Part shown: positions 12,302-23,859 of the stretch, piece after piece
Numbering within the stretch: position 1 is the first letter of the stretch
Layout: each line of letters opens with the position of its first letter
Source: Leptobrachium leishanense
Lineage: Eukaryota > Chordata > Amphibia > Anura > Megophryidae
Direction: 5' to 3'
DNA: 64,000 nt
Assembly (NCBI GenBank): GCA_009667805.1
Contig: CM019064.1
Location: forward strand, 78,614,400 to 78,678,399
Position numbers and translations under genes: made by a program
The notes under the pieces: model-generated
Databases searched by the model: none
Seen by the model: the letters and a program-made list of their open reading frames with translations, nothing else
Told to the model about the DNA's origin: nothing

Positions 12302-12598
12302 TTCAGAGTGGAAGGAACGTCCGTGAGAGTGTGGACATTCCTTCCACTCGGACATCCATGTGGCCACCTTGCTGAGCGCAGTCAGTGCGCTCAGCGCTGC
12401 AAGACTCGATTCTCCTATGGAGGATCGCACTTTGCAGCCCAGTCGAACGTGCGTTGTAGCGTTTCAACGGGGCAAGGTGTTGAAGTAGCGCCTGCCCTGG
12501 GATCTAACACTAAAATGGGGACGCTATGATGAAACCTGCAGGCACACGTTTTCCCTGTTGGCGTCCCCATTTTAGCATTGGGGAGGGAATAGGGCCCA
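12302..12598 (-). mobile_element. GGGCCCTATTCC-type element, copy
   Basis: Reading the minus strand from 12598: GGGCCCTATTCCCTCCCC, then two AGCGTCCCCATTTTAG-like segments around a short stem, then GGCAGGCGCTAC and CACCTTGCCC. The same order occurs on the plus strand from 16962. Further copies lie at 36430 and 46609. Non-coding and CpG-bearing; probably a non-autonomous DNA element. Confidence 0.55.
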
Positions 12599-12599
12599 T

Positions 12600-13632
12600 A
12601 GTGTAAAGGGAGGGTAATCCAGAACCTGGCAAGGGTGCTCACAGAGGTATCTGCTATGGCTTAATGGCGAGGCCTAACAAGGCCAACATTATCATGCCTG
12701 GGGGTGCGGATCTTCGCGTGCAGAGGTGGTTTCCTTGACATTTCAGTTCTGGCTGCACTTACTTTAATTTTGCAGCCTTTTCCCCAGCCCCGTCCCACTT
12801 ATCAAGATGGAACAGCATTACTCTTAATATAATACATTAACGCATGATGTATGTACGTGTCACTGGTCCTGTAGATGTTTTCAATCTGGATTTTTTTCCC
12901 TTCACATTGACTATTTTCTAAAACCCACACACACACAAGTACACACCATGCACCAAAATCCTTGCTTTTTTGTTTGGTTTCTAAGTGGCTACGGTGCAAG
13001 AAATGTCCCGGCATCCTTTTTGGTTTGATATGACAAGTCCTATATGTTTGATTAAACCTCTGAGATTTATTTTTTTTGTATGTTTATGGAGAATGGGGCC
13101 CTGAGGATATAAAGGCATGTGTGATATGTCCGATGTCATGACCCATGGTCCTTGTACATGGAAAACTGATTCCGCCAGCCATTTAATTGGTGAAGTGAAA
13201 CACACTAAAAATAAAGAATGATTACATTCGAGCCTTTTATGTATTGTTTTTTTTTTCCCGGTGTCGTAAAGGAGGGTTTTAATAACTAGAGATGGGGGAG
13301 CGAATGCACCGCCAGACACTGCACGTTACCCATGGTAATCCGTATACTATTGCTTCAGTCAAAGCTCGGGTCCTTCCAGACCTTCAGACGGTCCACAGGA
13401 GATGACAAGATGGATGAAGGGAAGGAGAGGGTTTTATTAGAAAAGTTAACCTTGACCTGCATTTTGAGCGCAGTGTACCTATAATTATTATGGTGTGTCG
13501 TCATTGCTGCTCGAATGAAGCGTCACTTGATTTGCATCCTTCTCTCAAAGGGACCTACCAGCATCCCAGGCACACAAATGAATGTGGCGGGCACAATGGG
13601 GAAAAAAAATGTATATACTTTTATTTCATGAG

Positions 13633-13667
<35 letters not shown>

Positions 13668-14329
13668 ATATTGAATTTTTTTCCCCCAGTAGCATAAAAA
13701 AAACTCCAAACCATTTACCGTATTAACTTGCCTGGATTAAGTGGGAAAGCCCAGCCACTTCCTGCATGATAAAGGGACAGGAAGTTGAACATTTTCGACC
13801 AATGATTATTTTAATGGCAGATGTTTATTCTTCAGCATGTTGTGTGCAGAATGTGTTTGAGTGTTAATCCGTCCTGTTGTATCTAGCATTTCTGAGAAAC
13901 AAAAAACAACACAAAGCAATGAAGAAGTGATTTTTCGGGATAGGATTAAAATACAGTGAGTCAGCTCTAGTTTTTCTGTTCTCATAGGATGAATGAATGG
14001 AACGGTGGCCAGGTAATAGGAAGCCGCAAATGCTGAGTTTTGCCACAAACTGTTTGGGATTAGTGTTTCCCTATTGACGTCCCTTCTGTGTATATACTAG
14101 GAAGCATCGAAGTGATGGTGGCAGGTGCTCCTGTTTTTTTCTCCTATAGTCCATGAGTGATCTCCATGGATCGTGCAGGATCAGTGTAAGGACATAGGAG
14201 AATCATTTGTTCTGTGTCCTTCCGTTTACAGTGAGCGGAGACAACAGGTCGCCACGTTCCTCCTTGTCTCCAGGATCCACAGGATTATGTTACGAACTGC
14301 CTCTCCTCAGTCTCAAACCAGTTCATGAA
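12600..14329. other. Unassigned, with one AT microsatellite
   Basis: No gene or transposon ends recognised apart from the dinucleotide repeat at 13630-13672. Confidence 0.4.
13630..13672. repeat. (AT)n microsatellite
   Basis: About 20 AT units with one phase break; can form a cruciform. Confidence 0.95.
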
Positions 14330-14780
14330 ACTAAAGCTTGTCAAAATTGAAATTCTCATTCATACTACTTCCAAAAAGAAACCCCTCCTTGCTCTTATTG
14401 GCCTCTCCAACACCCACATTGCCTCCTTGCAGTCTGTAATGAATGCAGCTGCCAGACTTCTATTTCTCACTCATCGCTCCTCACATACCTCCCCCCTCTG
14501 CCGGTCCCTTCATTGGCTTTCTGTATCTTTTTCTGACCCAATTTAAATATGATGCTAACGCTCAGCGCCCTCAAAATCCACCCCACCTAACACCTCTTCA
14601 AAAAGTTCATCCCTCTTACATCACTCTGCAGGTTACCACCACCAGTCCTCTGCTGCCACCTTCAACTCCAAGACTTCAGATCAGCACCGGGCCTGTGGCA
14701 TGTCTTGCCTCGTCCTACCAGACTCTTCCCTGGTTTGGAACTACAACAAAAAATCAGATCGGTGTATCGCATTCCTGAGT
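14330..14780 (+). pseudogene. L2/CR1-like reverse transcriptase C-terminal fragment
   Basis: The plus strand encodes SLQSVMNAAARLLFLTH, then RSLHWLSV, in the order LQxVQNAAARL...LHWLPV that marks the region after the RT domain in L2/CR1-group LINEs. The frame changes soon afterwards (FKYDANA...). No YADD-type RT core and no start remain, so this is an old 5'-truncated copy. Confidence 0.75.
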
Positions 14781-15499
14781 AATTCCTTTCATAACCTTTG
14801 CAGGATAAGATGGGAGCCATTGGTTCTAACAAGTGGGCTGTTCTCTTGGAAGCTCACTGTTCAATGCTAATGGTTCGACTGGAATAGGCCCCAAAATTAG
14901 CTTTACTGCCAGTGGGATGCAGCATTCTTTGCAGTTTCTCCCACATGTATAGACTAAACTTGTTATCATGGACTTGGGATACTATCTTAAAGGAACACTC
15001 TATTCAATTAATATTTTTATTTTTGAGTGATTTTACTCAGCTTTTGTACCTTGCCGCACACCGTTCCTCCTCTTTCGACTTCAGGGGTTCCCTAGTCCAG
15101 AAGTCTCTGAAGCTTTTCCACGCAATTTGTGCTCCTGCGCAACTTCTGTAGGAACTGCAAATTGTGCAGCACAATGGGACTTGTGCACCTTCGTCCGCAA
15201 GTGCTGTAGCTTCTGTGCAGAACAATGAATTGGAGCTGCGAGGGCTTGCACAGATCCGGTCCATCGGCTGCCTTTTTGAGACCAATTGCCACTGCGATTG
15301 GTCTCGGTGACGTTGGCACGCTCTCTGTGTGCTGATATCACTAATGACAGATCTGGTGACAGGCAGCTGGGAAATTAAAAATATTCCAGTTGCTGGTGAC
15401 TCAGACTGGGGTGAAGAAACTCCTCCACTTCACCCAGTGTTTTCACCAGATCACGTAGGCCGGTATTCAGAATAAAAAATCTGTATTTATTTAAAAAAA
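14781..15499. other. Possible TTAA-type element left end and flank
   Basis: At 14987 TTAA is followed by AGGAACACTC, resembling the termini at 31406 and 63510 (TTAAAGGGATAC...). 15090-15330 is self-complementary in places. No right terminus located. Confidence 0.3.
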
Positions 15500-15548
15500 C
15501 ACAGAGACGCGTTTCGCCTGTATTCTTTTTGGCTTCCTCAGTCGTATT
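15500..15548 (-). ncRNA. Hammerhead-like ribozyme motif
   Basis: The minus strand reads CTGAGGA (15541-15535), A, GCC...GGC as stem II, then GAAACGCGTC (15515-15506). The core boxes fit CUGANGA and GAAA. After GAAA the hexamer ACGCGT is self-complementary, as in minimal type I hammerheads of Penelope-like elements and retrozymes, which are thought to act as dimers. Stem I is poor here (2 bp). Downstream on the minus strand the sequence becomes T- and A-rich with AATAAATACA, a layout shared by the other copies. Confidence 0.45.
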
Positions 15549-16961
15549 TACATAAAACATACTTTACAATTTTATTTCATTCCCATACCTGCCATTAACC
15601 AATCCGCTAGTCCATATCTCCCCCTCATTTCCTGGTATCGTCCTTGTCTGATGACGTCTCCAGCTGGGATATCCTACATCGCATGCTTGCATCCACGTCT
15701 CCTTCCAATGACGTCAGGACGTAAGCGACTACTTGTAGCATATACTTTATTTTCACTTGGGTTTCCGTTCTACCTTGGTTTTAATTCCGGGTGTCTTCTA
15801 TATGTTCTTGCGTGTCCTATACATGTGTCCTATATATCAGAAGGAGACAGAAATGAGGGGGGGTAGAGGCTGTGCCCTACAACAGCCGCACCTGCATAGA
15901 GGAAGACCCCTATACAGACTTGAGGACACATGAGTGATTCCATCTGTTTCCTACTTTTATTCTATAGTTATACTGATTTACACTATATTGTGTTATCTTT
16001 TGGAGGAAAAACGATCGGAAGTGATGAAAGGACCTCCACATTAAGGGCTGACAACGGCCAACAAATAGTCCCCATGTGCTACATACATAGAGCCAAGGAG
16101 GCTCAACCATTGTGAGTGGGAAAAATCTGTATAGAATTGTGTTTTTTGACTTGACAATATTATGCTATGCCCTGTTTTTTGTTGTTTAACACGAATATCA
16201 TGGCTAGGGCCCCTTTGTCAACTTATTATGAATATCGTTCTAGAGGTTCCTTTACCATTTCAGGTAAAATACTATTCCCACGCGGCGCTACACTCTTACT
16301 GCAGTGACTTTTTTTTGTCTTCGATATTATAGCATTGAAGGATGGGAATCCGTGATCTTTAGTGTAAGCGACAAGTGTCAGTAATATAAATACTGTAAAA
16401 GAGGTGGTGCTGGTTTATCACCACATAGGGGAATCCATTTTGGTGTTGTCTTTTCACCAGATCGGTGGAGGGGAAAGAGGGCCACTCCTCACATCCCGAC
16501 CACATAATATGTAAAGTGATAAGGATGAGTAACGTGTCCCTTTAATACTGGCTGAAGACTCTCCATTAGGTATAAATTACAGAAGTAAATCATTTTTTGT
16601 GGAATGTAATTTGAGTTTGGCTTTAGATTACCTTTCGAAGTCCATCTATAAGTAGAGATGGTTTGGATTTTTTTTAATCCTTCCTGTTTACATTCCATTG
16701 GTGAGGATACCATAGTTATATAAAGAAAATCATGCATTAAAGACTGCTGTAAAGGATGTTTTGATGATCAAATAATTGTGGGTTTTTGGCTGGACTATTC
16801 AGTGTAAGTGAGCTGTAAATGTCTGAAATGTCTTCACCGTTAAAGGAACAGTCAAAGACTTTTTTAATGCAGATCCACAAGTCTAAAACATAACTGTGTT
16901 GCATGTGTTATGTTTTTCAGGATACTTCTGGGCTCTTCAGGTTTCATTTTCTAATACTTTA
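15549..16961. other. Unassigned
   Basis: No coding or repeat boundary recognised. A TTAA + AGGAACAGTC motif at 16840 may mark another TTAA-type terminus. Confidence 0.35.
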
Positions 16962-17590
16962 GGGCCCTATTCCATCCTTAACACTAATGGGGAAAATCTC
17001 TGCTTGCAGGTTTCCCCGTAGCGTCCCCATTTTAGCTTGATATTTCGGTGCAGGCGCTACCTCAGCACCTTGCCCTGCAACACAGCGCTAACCACTGTGA
17101 TACTCATGGTAGCACTTCCGCACTGCTGCGAGTATCACCTCCTGGAGTCCATAGGACTCCACGGAATGATGCGCTTCCAGGCCGTGAGCCATGTGCGATC
17201 TCCGTCTCGCAAGATCAAGGATGGAGACTGGGAACTAATGTGTTACCCGTCTCACTCTGCTCCCTACAACAAGTATTAGGATGGGGCCACCGTTCTCTCC
17301 GCAGGATGAGAGGTGAATATGGGATTTATTGGGGGGGGGGGCTTTAGGGGTACTTCTTGATTCTACAAATGCATAATCGTGTAGTGCCAGCTTTTAGAAG
17401 GTACTAAAATTTTGTCTTGTACGTCCCGATGGTAATTGGCGCTAGCACTTTGTTATACCTTACTTAACGAAACGCTGATTAATGATTGTGCTCCCGCTAA
17501 GTATAGGATACGCAAAGTACAGTAATTATCCTGGCGCTAATGCTTACACATCCAGACACCAACGTTAATGTTAACGAGGGAATAGTGCTC
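16962..17590 (+). mobile_element. GGGCCCTATTCC-type element, copy
   Basis: Starts GGGCCCTATTCCATCC, then a stem, AGCGTCCCCATTTTAG, GGCAGGCGCTAC and CACCTTGCCC, collinear with the minus-strand copy ending at 12598. The right end may be GAGGGAATAGTGCTC near 17590, a loose complement of the left end. Interior carries more CpG than the flanks. No coding capacity. Confidence 0.5.
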
Positions 17591-17665
17591 TTCGTCTTTA
17601 ATCATACTTTTTGTTCATGCTTTGTGGCCCACTCCTGCAGAATGAACACATACCATCTCTGAGAT

Positions 17666-17799
17666 CAAGGGTCAGTAGCTTTGGCCCTCCAGATATTTGG
17701 AACGACATTTCCGATGATGATTAGTCCACTATTGTGTGGCTGAGCATAATGGGAGATGTAGTTCCAAAACCTCAGGGGAACCAAGGTTGTTGACCCTTG
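17666..17799. mobile_element. Small hAT MITE with 8-bp target duplication
   Basis: 134 bp with ends CAAGGGTCAGTAGC and ...GTTGTTGACCCTTG. Flanked by TCTGAGAT (17658-17665) and TCTTAGAT (17800-17807), 7 of 8 matching, as expected for hAT. A diverged relative of 11601-11736. Confidence 0.8.
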
Positions 17800-17807
17800 T
17801 CTTAGAT

Positions 17808-19424
17808 GTTGAGCCCAATAACCATTAGATTAAACCAATGGCAAAAAGACTGTCTTCAGTGGTCATTGGCCCGACAATGGTTCTTCCTTCTATTAGGGGT
17901 GTTCGGGTGCATAACAGAGCTGCACAGCAATAAAACAGGTTTCTAATTAACTTTGTGTAACTATATAAAATGCTTTCTTTCTAAATTACATTTGTGATGA
18001 CATAAATGCCTCATCGGGACTTTTTTATGTCTTAATTTTATATCTGGGGTGGCATGGGGGAAAGTGGCTACAGCGTATGCATCAAGCATTAGTGATGTCT
18101 GTGCAGGGACCTGGTTTCGCTACATTTTGTGTCCATATCCATATGTGTCTATTATCCAGACACCTTACCTTTTTCCATCTGGTGAAATGGGAATCTTATT
18201 GATATACATTTATGAATGTTGGTATGTACATGTATACAGATCACAAACATTGTGATTCCGTGTAAGACCTCGGCATGATACATGTTTACAGGAAGCCACT
18301 TCCTGTTTCGGAGAGGATCATTCTGTCTCCAAACAGCCGTTCGCCTGCACATCGTTTTGATCGTGTGAACTTCCGATTCCCTAATTAAACTATTTCCATT
18401 AAAGTGTGGCGTAATGTTTTGCACATCCCTAATGATTATTGAGCAAGGCGTAGCACATTCCTTTTGCCCTCATTACATTTTTTTTGACAGGGAACGCTCC
18501 GACGTTGATTTGTCCCGGCTTGATTCTGGGAGGAGACTTTTTATTAACAAGTTATCAGTCACAACTTAGTAACTCCTTTACACGTATGTTTTTCCATTTG
18601 ACGTGGCACATCCTACAAACTGTTTTTTGTACTGGATGATCTAGGATTATTTTGTTTGTCATGCGCAGACAATCGTAGTATAAACGGGCTGCGTTGTGTT
18701 TTAGTAGGTGTACAAATTATACCCTGTTCTAATAATGGCTTTGTCTCATTCGGAGTGGGAGCTCAGACGTTGCAGATGTATTTTCGGAGCAGACTGTTTA
18801 TCATACTGACCTCATTCTGTTATCAGTGGGTAATATATCCCTGATTTTTTTTTATCTCGAGCATCTCACGTGCCATACTGGAAAAGATGCACAGAGTGCA
18901 TTTTTAAAAGACTGTAATCTTTATAAACCATACCTTATTTCCACTAATCTCTGTGTTGCCCGTGGGAAATGCGTCATAGCAGCAATATAAAGACCCCTAT
19001 GTTCTTGCATCTACCCTCATAGTCTGAGGCCAGGTGATCATGAATGCCAGGAGGGCAGCTCAGATGTCATTAGAATCGGTGTAATGAGTCACATAATCCG
19101 TTATCACAGTACAAAATGCAAGAGCTGTAAAGTGGTGGGGAAAAAATGAAGAATATATAAGGGGGTGACTGGCTTTTTAAGAGGAACTGTTGCTTTACTG
19201 GAAGTGACCTTCCTTAATCAGCGAACAGAATAAATACAAATCAAGAACACGCTTGGATCTCCTTGCCAGCACTTTGAAGTCCCAGCACTGGATCTCACCA
19301 TTTGGCAGGTCGGTCGCTTTCTACCCCTTTAGGTGTTGGCTACAAAATTTCCTTAGCATTTGCTGTCGTGTCCCTCTGGTCTCGGATCCACTTACAAGCT
19401 ATGATCCAGCTGTGCCAGGGCCGT
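17808..19424. other. Unassigned
   Basis: No exon, RNA gene or repeat ends recognised over 1.6 kb. Confidence 0.4.
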
Positions 19425-19480
19425 AAGTAATAAAATGTAAATAGGAAGAGGCCAGCGCTCCCACATCACATGATGAATAA

Positions 19481-19935
19481 GGCCTGTGTCAGACGACCGC
19501 AGTGATCACGTCCGTGTCGCTGCACACTTTAAGGTCCGTCGTAGCATAGAATCATGATCAATAGAGACCCACACACGAATTACGTGTGCACCGAAGTGCG
19601 CATGCACCACACAGATGGCAACGGACACAATTTAGGCAAGAACGTAAAACCTCTAGGACGGACGCGCAGAGTGCGCCACGTCCACAGAGCGTTCTGTGTG
19701 TGTGATGACACGGAGCGCACCTTGACGCACAAAATGGCTTTTCATATTTTCCAATTTGTATCATTTTTCATATTAATTTTGTTTCCCAGAATTCCTTTTT
19801 TTCCCCCCTCTTCGTCCATCAAAAAAACGGATTGTGTGGTGTCTACAGTATCTTCCGTCAGTACGTCCGTCCGTTATGCAAGCCCGCAGAGTGCACTCGT
19901 TCGTCTGACAGTTCGTCTGCGTTCGTCTGACAGCC
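19481..19935. mobile_element. CpG-rich TWA-flanked MITE, subfamily A, inside a palindrome arm
   Basis: Ends GGCCTGTGTCAGACGACCGC and ...GTTCGTCTGACAGCC, flanked by TAA (19478-19480, 19936-19938). The other arm of the host palindrome preserves the empty site: its complement reads AATAAGTGTAAG with a single TAA. This demonstrates a TAA duplication on insertion and fixes both ends. Related to 6855-7293. Confidence 0.9.
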
Positions 19936-20284
19936 TAAGTGTAAGATCAAATAAGAACCTGAGAAAATACAGTCAAATAAAGTCTCCACAATCAAATTTT
20001 CATTAAGTGGAAAAAAAGTCAATCACTTAACTTGCAGCACTTTTGAGATGGAATATCGGCATCCGGTTCCTGTGGATGTATGTGGAAGGAGATTTCTCCC
20101 GGCCAAATATCTAAATGGAGCTTTTTTTAAATCAGAACTCTCAAAAGTTGTTCACAGTCCGCTTCTCTTCACATACCCAGACGGGTAGGACAGGGTCTCC
20201 AAGATAGAATAGGAAATATAATGGTGCAGCCAATTTTCAATAAATTAGAGTGTGTGAGAGAATGACAAGTGCACAGTTACCCTT

Positions 20285-20705
20285 TCATGAGTCAGACCTG
20301 GCTCGAGGATCACACACTCCCGAGTTGTAGTTCCTGGTACAACTCGTCAAAAACCGGATAGGAGAAATTTTCACACACGGGTGACATCAGATATCTGGGT
20401 TGGTGGTTACTTGCCTCAACTCCTGACCAGCATGTGACTCTGAATGATATGATTGCCCGTGGTCGGTCGGTTGGGAAGCCCTTCTTTGGGGTTCTCCTTG
20501 CTTCCCAACCAACCACGGGCAATCCTATCATAGCATTCATGCTGGTTAGGAGTTGAGCCAAGTAGCCACCAACCCGGATATCTGATGTCACCCGTGTGTG
20601 ACAATTTCTCCTATCTGGTTTTTGACGAGTTGTACCAGGAACTACAACTCCGGAGTGTGTGATCCTCGAGCCAGGTCGGACTCATGAAAGGGTACGTGTG
20701 CACTT
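20285..20705. repeat. Inner palindrome 1
   Basis: Arms of about 205 bp, from TTTCATGAGTCAGACCTGGC to its near-complement, centred near 20487 in TTGGGAAGCCC...GCTTCCCAA. A few mismatches only. Confidence 0.9.
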
Positions 20706-20734
20706 GTCATTCTCTCACACTCTCTATTTAAAGT

Positions 20735-21160
20735 TGGCGGGTTTGGGTCGCAATCCCTACAACCAGGTTCCCTAATGCCAAAATCCCGACTGCCAACTTC
20801 CCTACACAGACAACTCCCTGACGGCCAACTTCCTGACATCCAAAATCCCAGCGGCTAACACTAACCCTAACCCCCCTAAACCTAGCCCTAACCCCCCTAA
20901 ACCTAGCCCTAACCCCCCTAAACCTAGCTCGAACCCCCTAAACATAGCCCTAACTCCCTAAACCTAACCATAACCCCTAAGCCTAACTCCCTATGGGTTA
21001 GGGTGTTAGTATTAGGGTTAGACGCTGGGATTTTGGATGTCTGGAAGTTGGCCATGTAGGGAACTTGGTATGTCCGGCACTTGTTCTGTCTGGAAGTTTT
21101 CCGTTGGGATGTTGGCATTAGGGAACCTGGCTGTAGGGATTTTGTCCGGCACCCAAAATT
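20735..21160. repeat. Inner palindrome 2 with telomere-like centre
   Basis: Arms contain CCCTACAACCAGGTTCCCTA and AACTTCCTGACATCCAAAAT, returning in inverted order to 21150. The centre (20860-21030) is a run of CTAACCC(CCCT)AAACCTAGCC units, then TTAGGGTTAG on the other side. The units resemble vertebrate TTAGGG but are irregular and longer, so this is a satellite-like centre rather than a true telomere. Confidence 0.85.
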
Positions 21161-21455
21161 GGCTGCACCATTAGATTTCCTATTCTATCTTGGAGACCCC
21201 GTCCTACCCGTCTGGGTATGTGAAGAAAGGGCAGCGGACTGTGAACAACTTCTTCGGGCTCCAATTTAAAAGCTGAGAAAAAAAGCTCCATTTAGATATT
21301 TGGCCGGGAGCAATCTCCTTCCACATACATCCATAGGAACCAGATGCCGATATTCAATCTCAAAAGTGCTACAAGTTAAGTCACTTGAGCTTACACTTAT
21401 TCGTCATGTGATTTGTGAGCGCTGGCCTCTACCATTTGTTGTTTTTTATTAATCT

Positions 21456-22079
21456 TTCGGGTGGTGGGACAGACCACCCTTAGAGGAGTATAGCCGCATC
21501 CTGTACTATAGACTGTTTCAGCGCCGTGTTATCACTTTTTTGTTTGTAAATAGGAAGAGTTTACTAGAAGAAACTATAACAAATCCTGCTGGGATATTTA
21601 GGATATTTGGGTTTTGCCACAACACTTTAAACTGTTGATGTGCATTTGTGATAGTTCCTCCACCAATAGCAAGGAGTCATACACAATGCAGAATTTTGGT
21701 AATAAAAGGGTTAAGCACACAGTTTTGGGATTCCAAGGGTTCGCTGTTCATCATACGTATTATTAAAGTGGCACCACCTTCTGCCATAAAGCCTTTGGAG
21801 GGATCTTTCCTCATATCCTCTTGGAATCAATTGATGTCATAAAAACAGTCAAGTAGAGAAAACCAAGAGGGCACTCAGAATGGACCATGAAGGAGATTAA
21901 TGACGTGTATGCCATCACAACGTCGCTCATTAGCTCCGGCACAAGCCTTTCTCCAGTAACTTTTTTTTTTTACTTGATAAAAGACTGTGCCTGAGCCAAA
22001 ACATTCTGATGGGATCCGCGTAAATGAGGTTCCTTCATGGTCCATTCTGAGTGCCCGATCCTCTTTATTTTCTCTCCGT
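21456..22079. other. Unassigned, with a degenerate hammerhead-like remnant
   Basis: 21880-22060 has flanks GGACCATGAAGGA and TTCATGGTCC in inverted order. Inside, 21972-22005 reads CTTGATAAAAG...GAGCCAAAACATT, a worn version of the CUGANGA/GAAAC repeat. Otherwise nothing recognised. Confidence 0.35.
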
Positions 22080-22352
22080 GATTATTATCCTTTATTTATA
22101 TAGCGCCACAAATTCCGCAGCACTTCACAAGATCCGTGTACAAAGGGGTTGATACATGATAACACCACATTGATAATACGGCCTGATTCAAGGGGACCCT
22201 GTTCCCAAGGGAGCTTACAATCTATATGGGAAATCGACCCCTATAGTGAGGTAGGTACATCCATGTCGTTAGGTGTATTGCCTAAGGACACTTGCTGGTG
22301 AGTTCCTCTGAGTGGGAGTCTGCTTTCCATGAATGCAGAGCAGCAAAATAGT
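22080..22352 (-). mobile_element. SINE copy with AGCGC...ATATAAATA tail, head missing
   Basis: Collinear with the 3' half of the element at 3053-3600: tail TTTATATAGCGCCACAAATT (plus strand), then GGGGACCCTGTTCCCAAGGG and CTAAGGACACTTGCTGGTG. The tRNA-like head is not visible beyond about 22350. Confidence 0.7.
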
Positions 22353-22650
22353 GGTTATTACTTTGAATTGTTACAGTTGTTACAGTTGTTACAGAAATAC
22401 AATGTTCTTGAACCAAGGACATACTTGACAAGAGAAATCTCAATGTATCCTTCCTGGTAAAATACTTCATAAATATATAATTCTGGGGAGCTGTGCTGGA
22501 TGTATATATCTATAAGTGGGGGGGGGGGTCTGTGCTGGATATATATAATTCGGGGCCGGTCTGTGCCGGGTATACATAATTAATTAATTTATAAAGGATT
22601 TTACCAGGAAGGATACTTTGAGATTTCTCTCGTTTTCAAGTAATTCTGGG
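22353..22650. mobile_element. Two LINE 3' tails in opposite orientation
   Basis: 22370-22475 (plus) ends CAATGTATCCTTCCTGGTAA and AAATATAT; 22577-22645 (minus) is the same tail reversed, beginning ATTTTACCAGGAAGGATAC. Both match the 3' UTR at 11226 and 49620. Between them are short duplicated CTGTGCTGGATATATA segments. Confidence 0.65.
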
Positions 22651-22872
22651 GAGGCTGTGCCTGGTTATACATGATTCTCGTGGTCTGTGTCTGAAGTTTT
22701 GCGAGGGTGTGTGTATAATATATATATATATATATATATCTTCTATCTTAGGTCAGGGTGTGCAGGCAGTGGGTAAATGGGACGTCTGGACATACATTTC
22801 AATATTAACATAAACTGGACAGGCTTTCAGCAAAGTCCAAAATTATTTAGTGGAAAGCGTCAGATGACCTAA

Positions 22873-23299
22873 GGCTAGGGTCAGATGAAAGCATTTTTCC
22901 CCGCGAACGTGAAAAAGTGCGTCCGAACGCATTGACGTATTTTTTCACGGAATGCGCAAAAACGGTCAGACGGCGCGCATTTTCGGGCGTGATTTTGTAC
23001 GGATCGGCAATAAAACTCTTTTTGCGTCTGGACGTTTTGTAGGCTGGACATTAGCAGCGTCTGACATCACCTAATCACGCAAACACGCCGCTATGCCGCA
23101 GCTGCGCACTCAGTACGTCAGTACTAGCGGTTCAGCGTTCTCAGAAAAATGCGTTCAAATTCCACTTGCGTTGCACGGCCGGACTTTTGTGCGGCCGTAC
23201 ATCGTATATTGGCCGTCATTGCCCGTCATCTGCTGCTAGTGCGGCCGTAATTATTTGCGCCAGAACGCACGTTAAAAGTGCGCTGGTCTGACCCCAGCC
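22873..23299 (-). mobile_element. CpG-rich MITE, subfamily B
   Basis: 427 bp with ends GGCTAGGGTCAGATGAAAGC and ...GGTCTGACCCCAGCC. Same length as, and collinear in inverse orientation with, 28447-28873, sharing GTGATTTTGTACGGATC. Flanks are TAA and TTA, so a duplication is not exact. High CpG in a CpG-poor background. Confidence 0.75.
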
Positions 23300-23302
23300 T
23301 TA

Positions 23303-23659
23303 AATAAAAGTATCGGGGAGTACTTGAAAAAAGTATCCAGCTCAGCTGCTAATAGAGCCACAAAAGAGCAATCGTGGTGCGAGCTATTAACCCCTTGTAA
23401 CTCCCTATTATCAGTGTTCCGTCATTTGATCAAGCCTGTAACCGAGTGAGACCTCAGTCACTGCCAGGGCACATACTGTACATCCCTTCTGCTGGCATGA
23501 AATTGGCTGTTCACTGCCAAAACAACACAGTACAGATGCACCACACCACAAATTGCTCAAGCAACGTCACACTGACATGTCAGGGGTAATTGTCAGTGTG
23601 ATGCACATGCACATTGTGTATGAGAAAGGAACGCGTATAAAAGTGTGTGTGTGTGTATG
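23303..23659. other. Unassigned
   Basis: Ordinary sequence ending in a short TG/TA dinucleotide stretch at the hAT insertion site. Confidence 0.4.
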
Positions 23660-23859
23660 TATATATATAGGGTTGCACCGATACCGATACTAGTATCGGT
23701 ATCGGGGCCGATACTGGGTACTGCAGGAGTACTTGGTACTCGTGCAGTACCCCCGATATTTTTTCCGATACCGGAAGCCGACATTGAGCCGGCTTCCGGT
23801 ATCCGAGGGGCTGCGGCGGCTGTCCGAATGCTCTATCGGCATTCGGACAGCCGGCCCCG

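Larger units (their letters stand above)
19425..21455. mobile_element. Large palindromic element with nested inverted repeats
   Basis: Outer arms: AGAGGCCAGCGCTC near 19447 pairs with GAGCGCTGGCCTCT near 21418; 20030-20250 (TGGAATATCGGCATC..., CTAAATGGAGC..., CAGACGGGTAGGAC...) pairs with 21148-21395. Two further palindromes lie between the arms (20285-20705 and 20735-21160). The left arm is interrupted by a MITE at 19481-19935. No transposase frame. It is probably a foldback-type DNA element or a nest of them; class unknown. Confidence 0.75.

Noticed and set aside
20860..21030. A true internal telomere or chromosome end
   Set aside because: Units are irregular and sit at the centre of a palindrome inside a larger palindrome.
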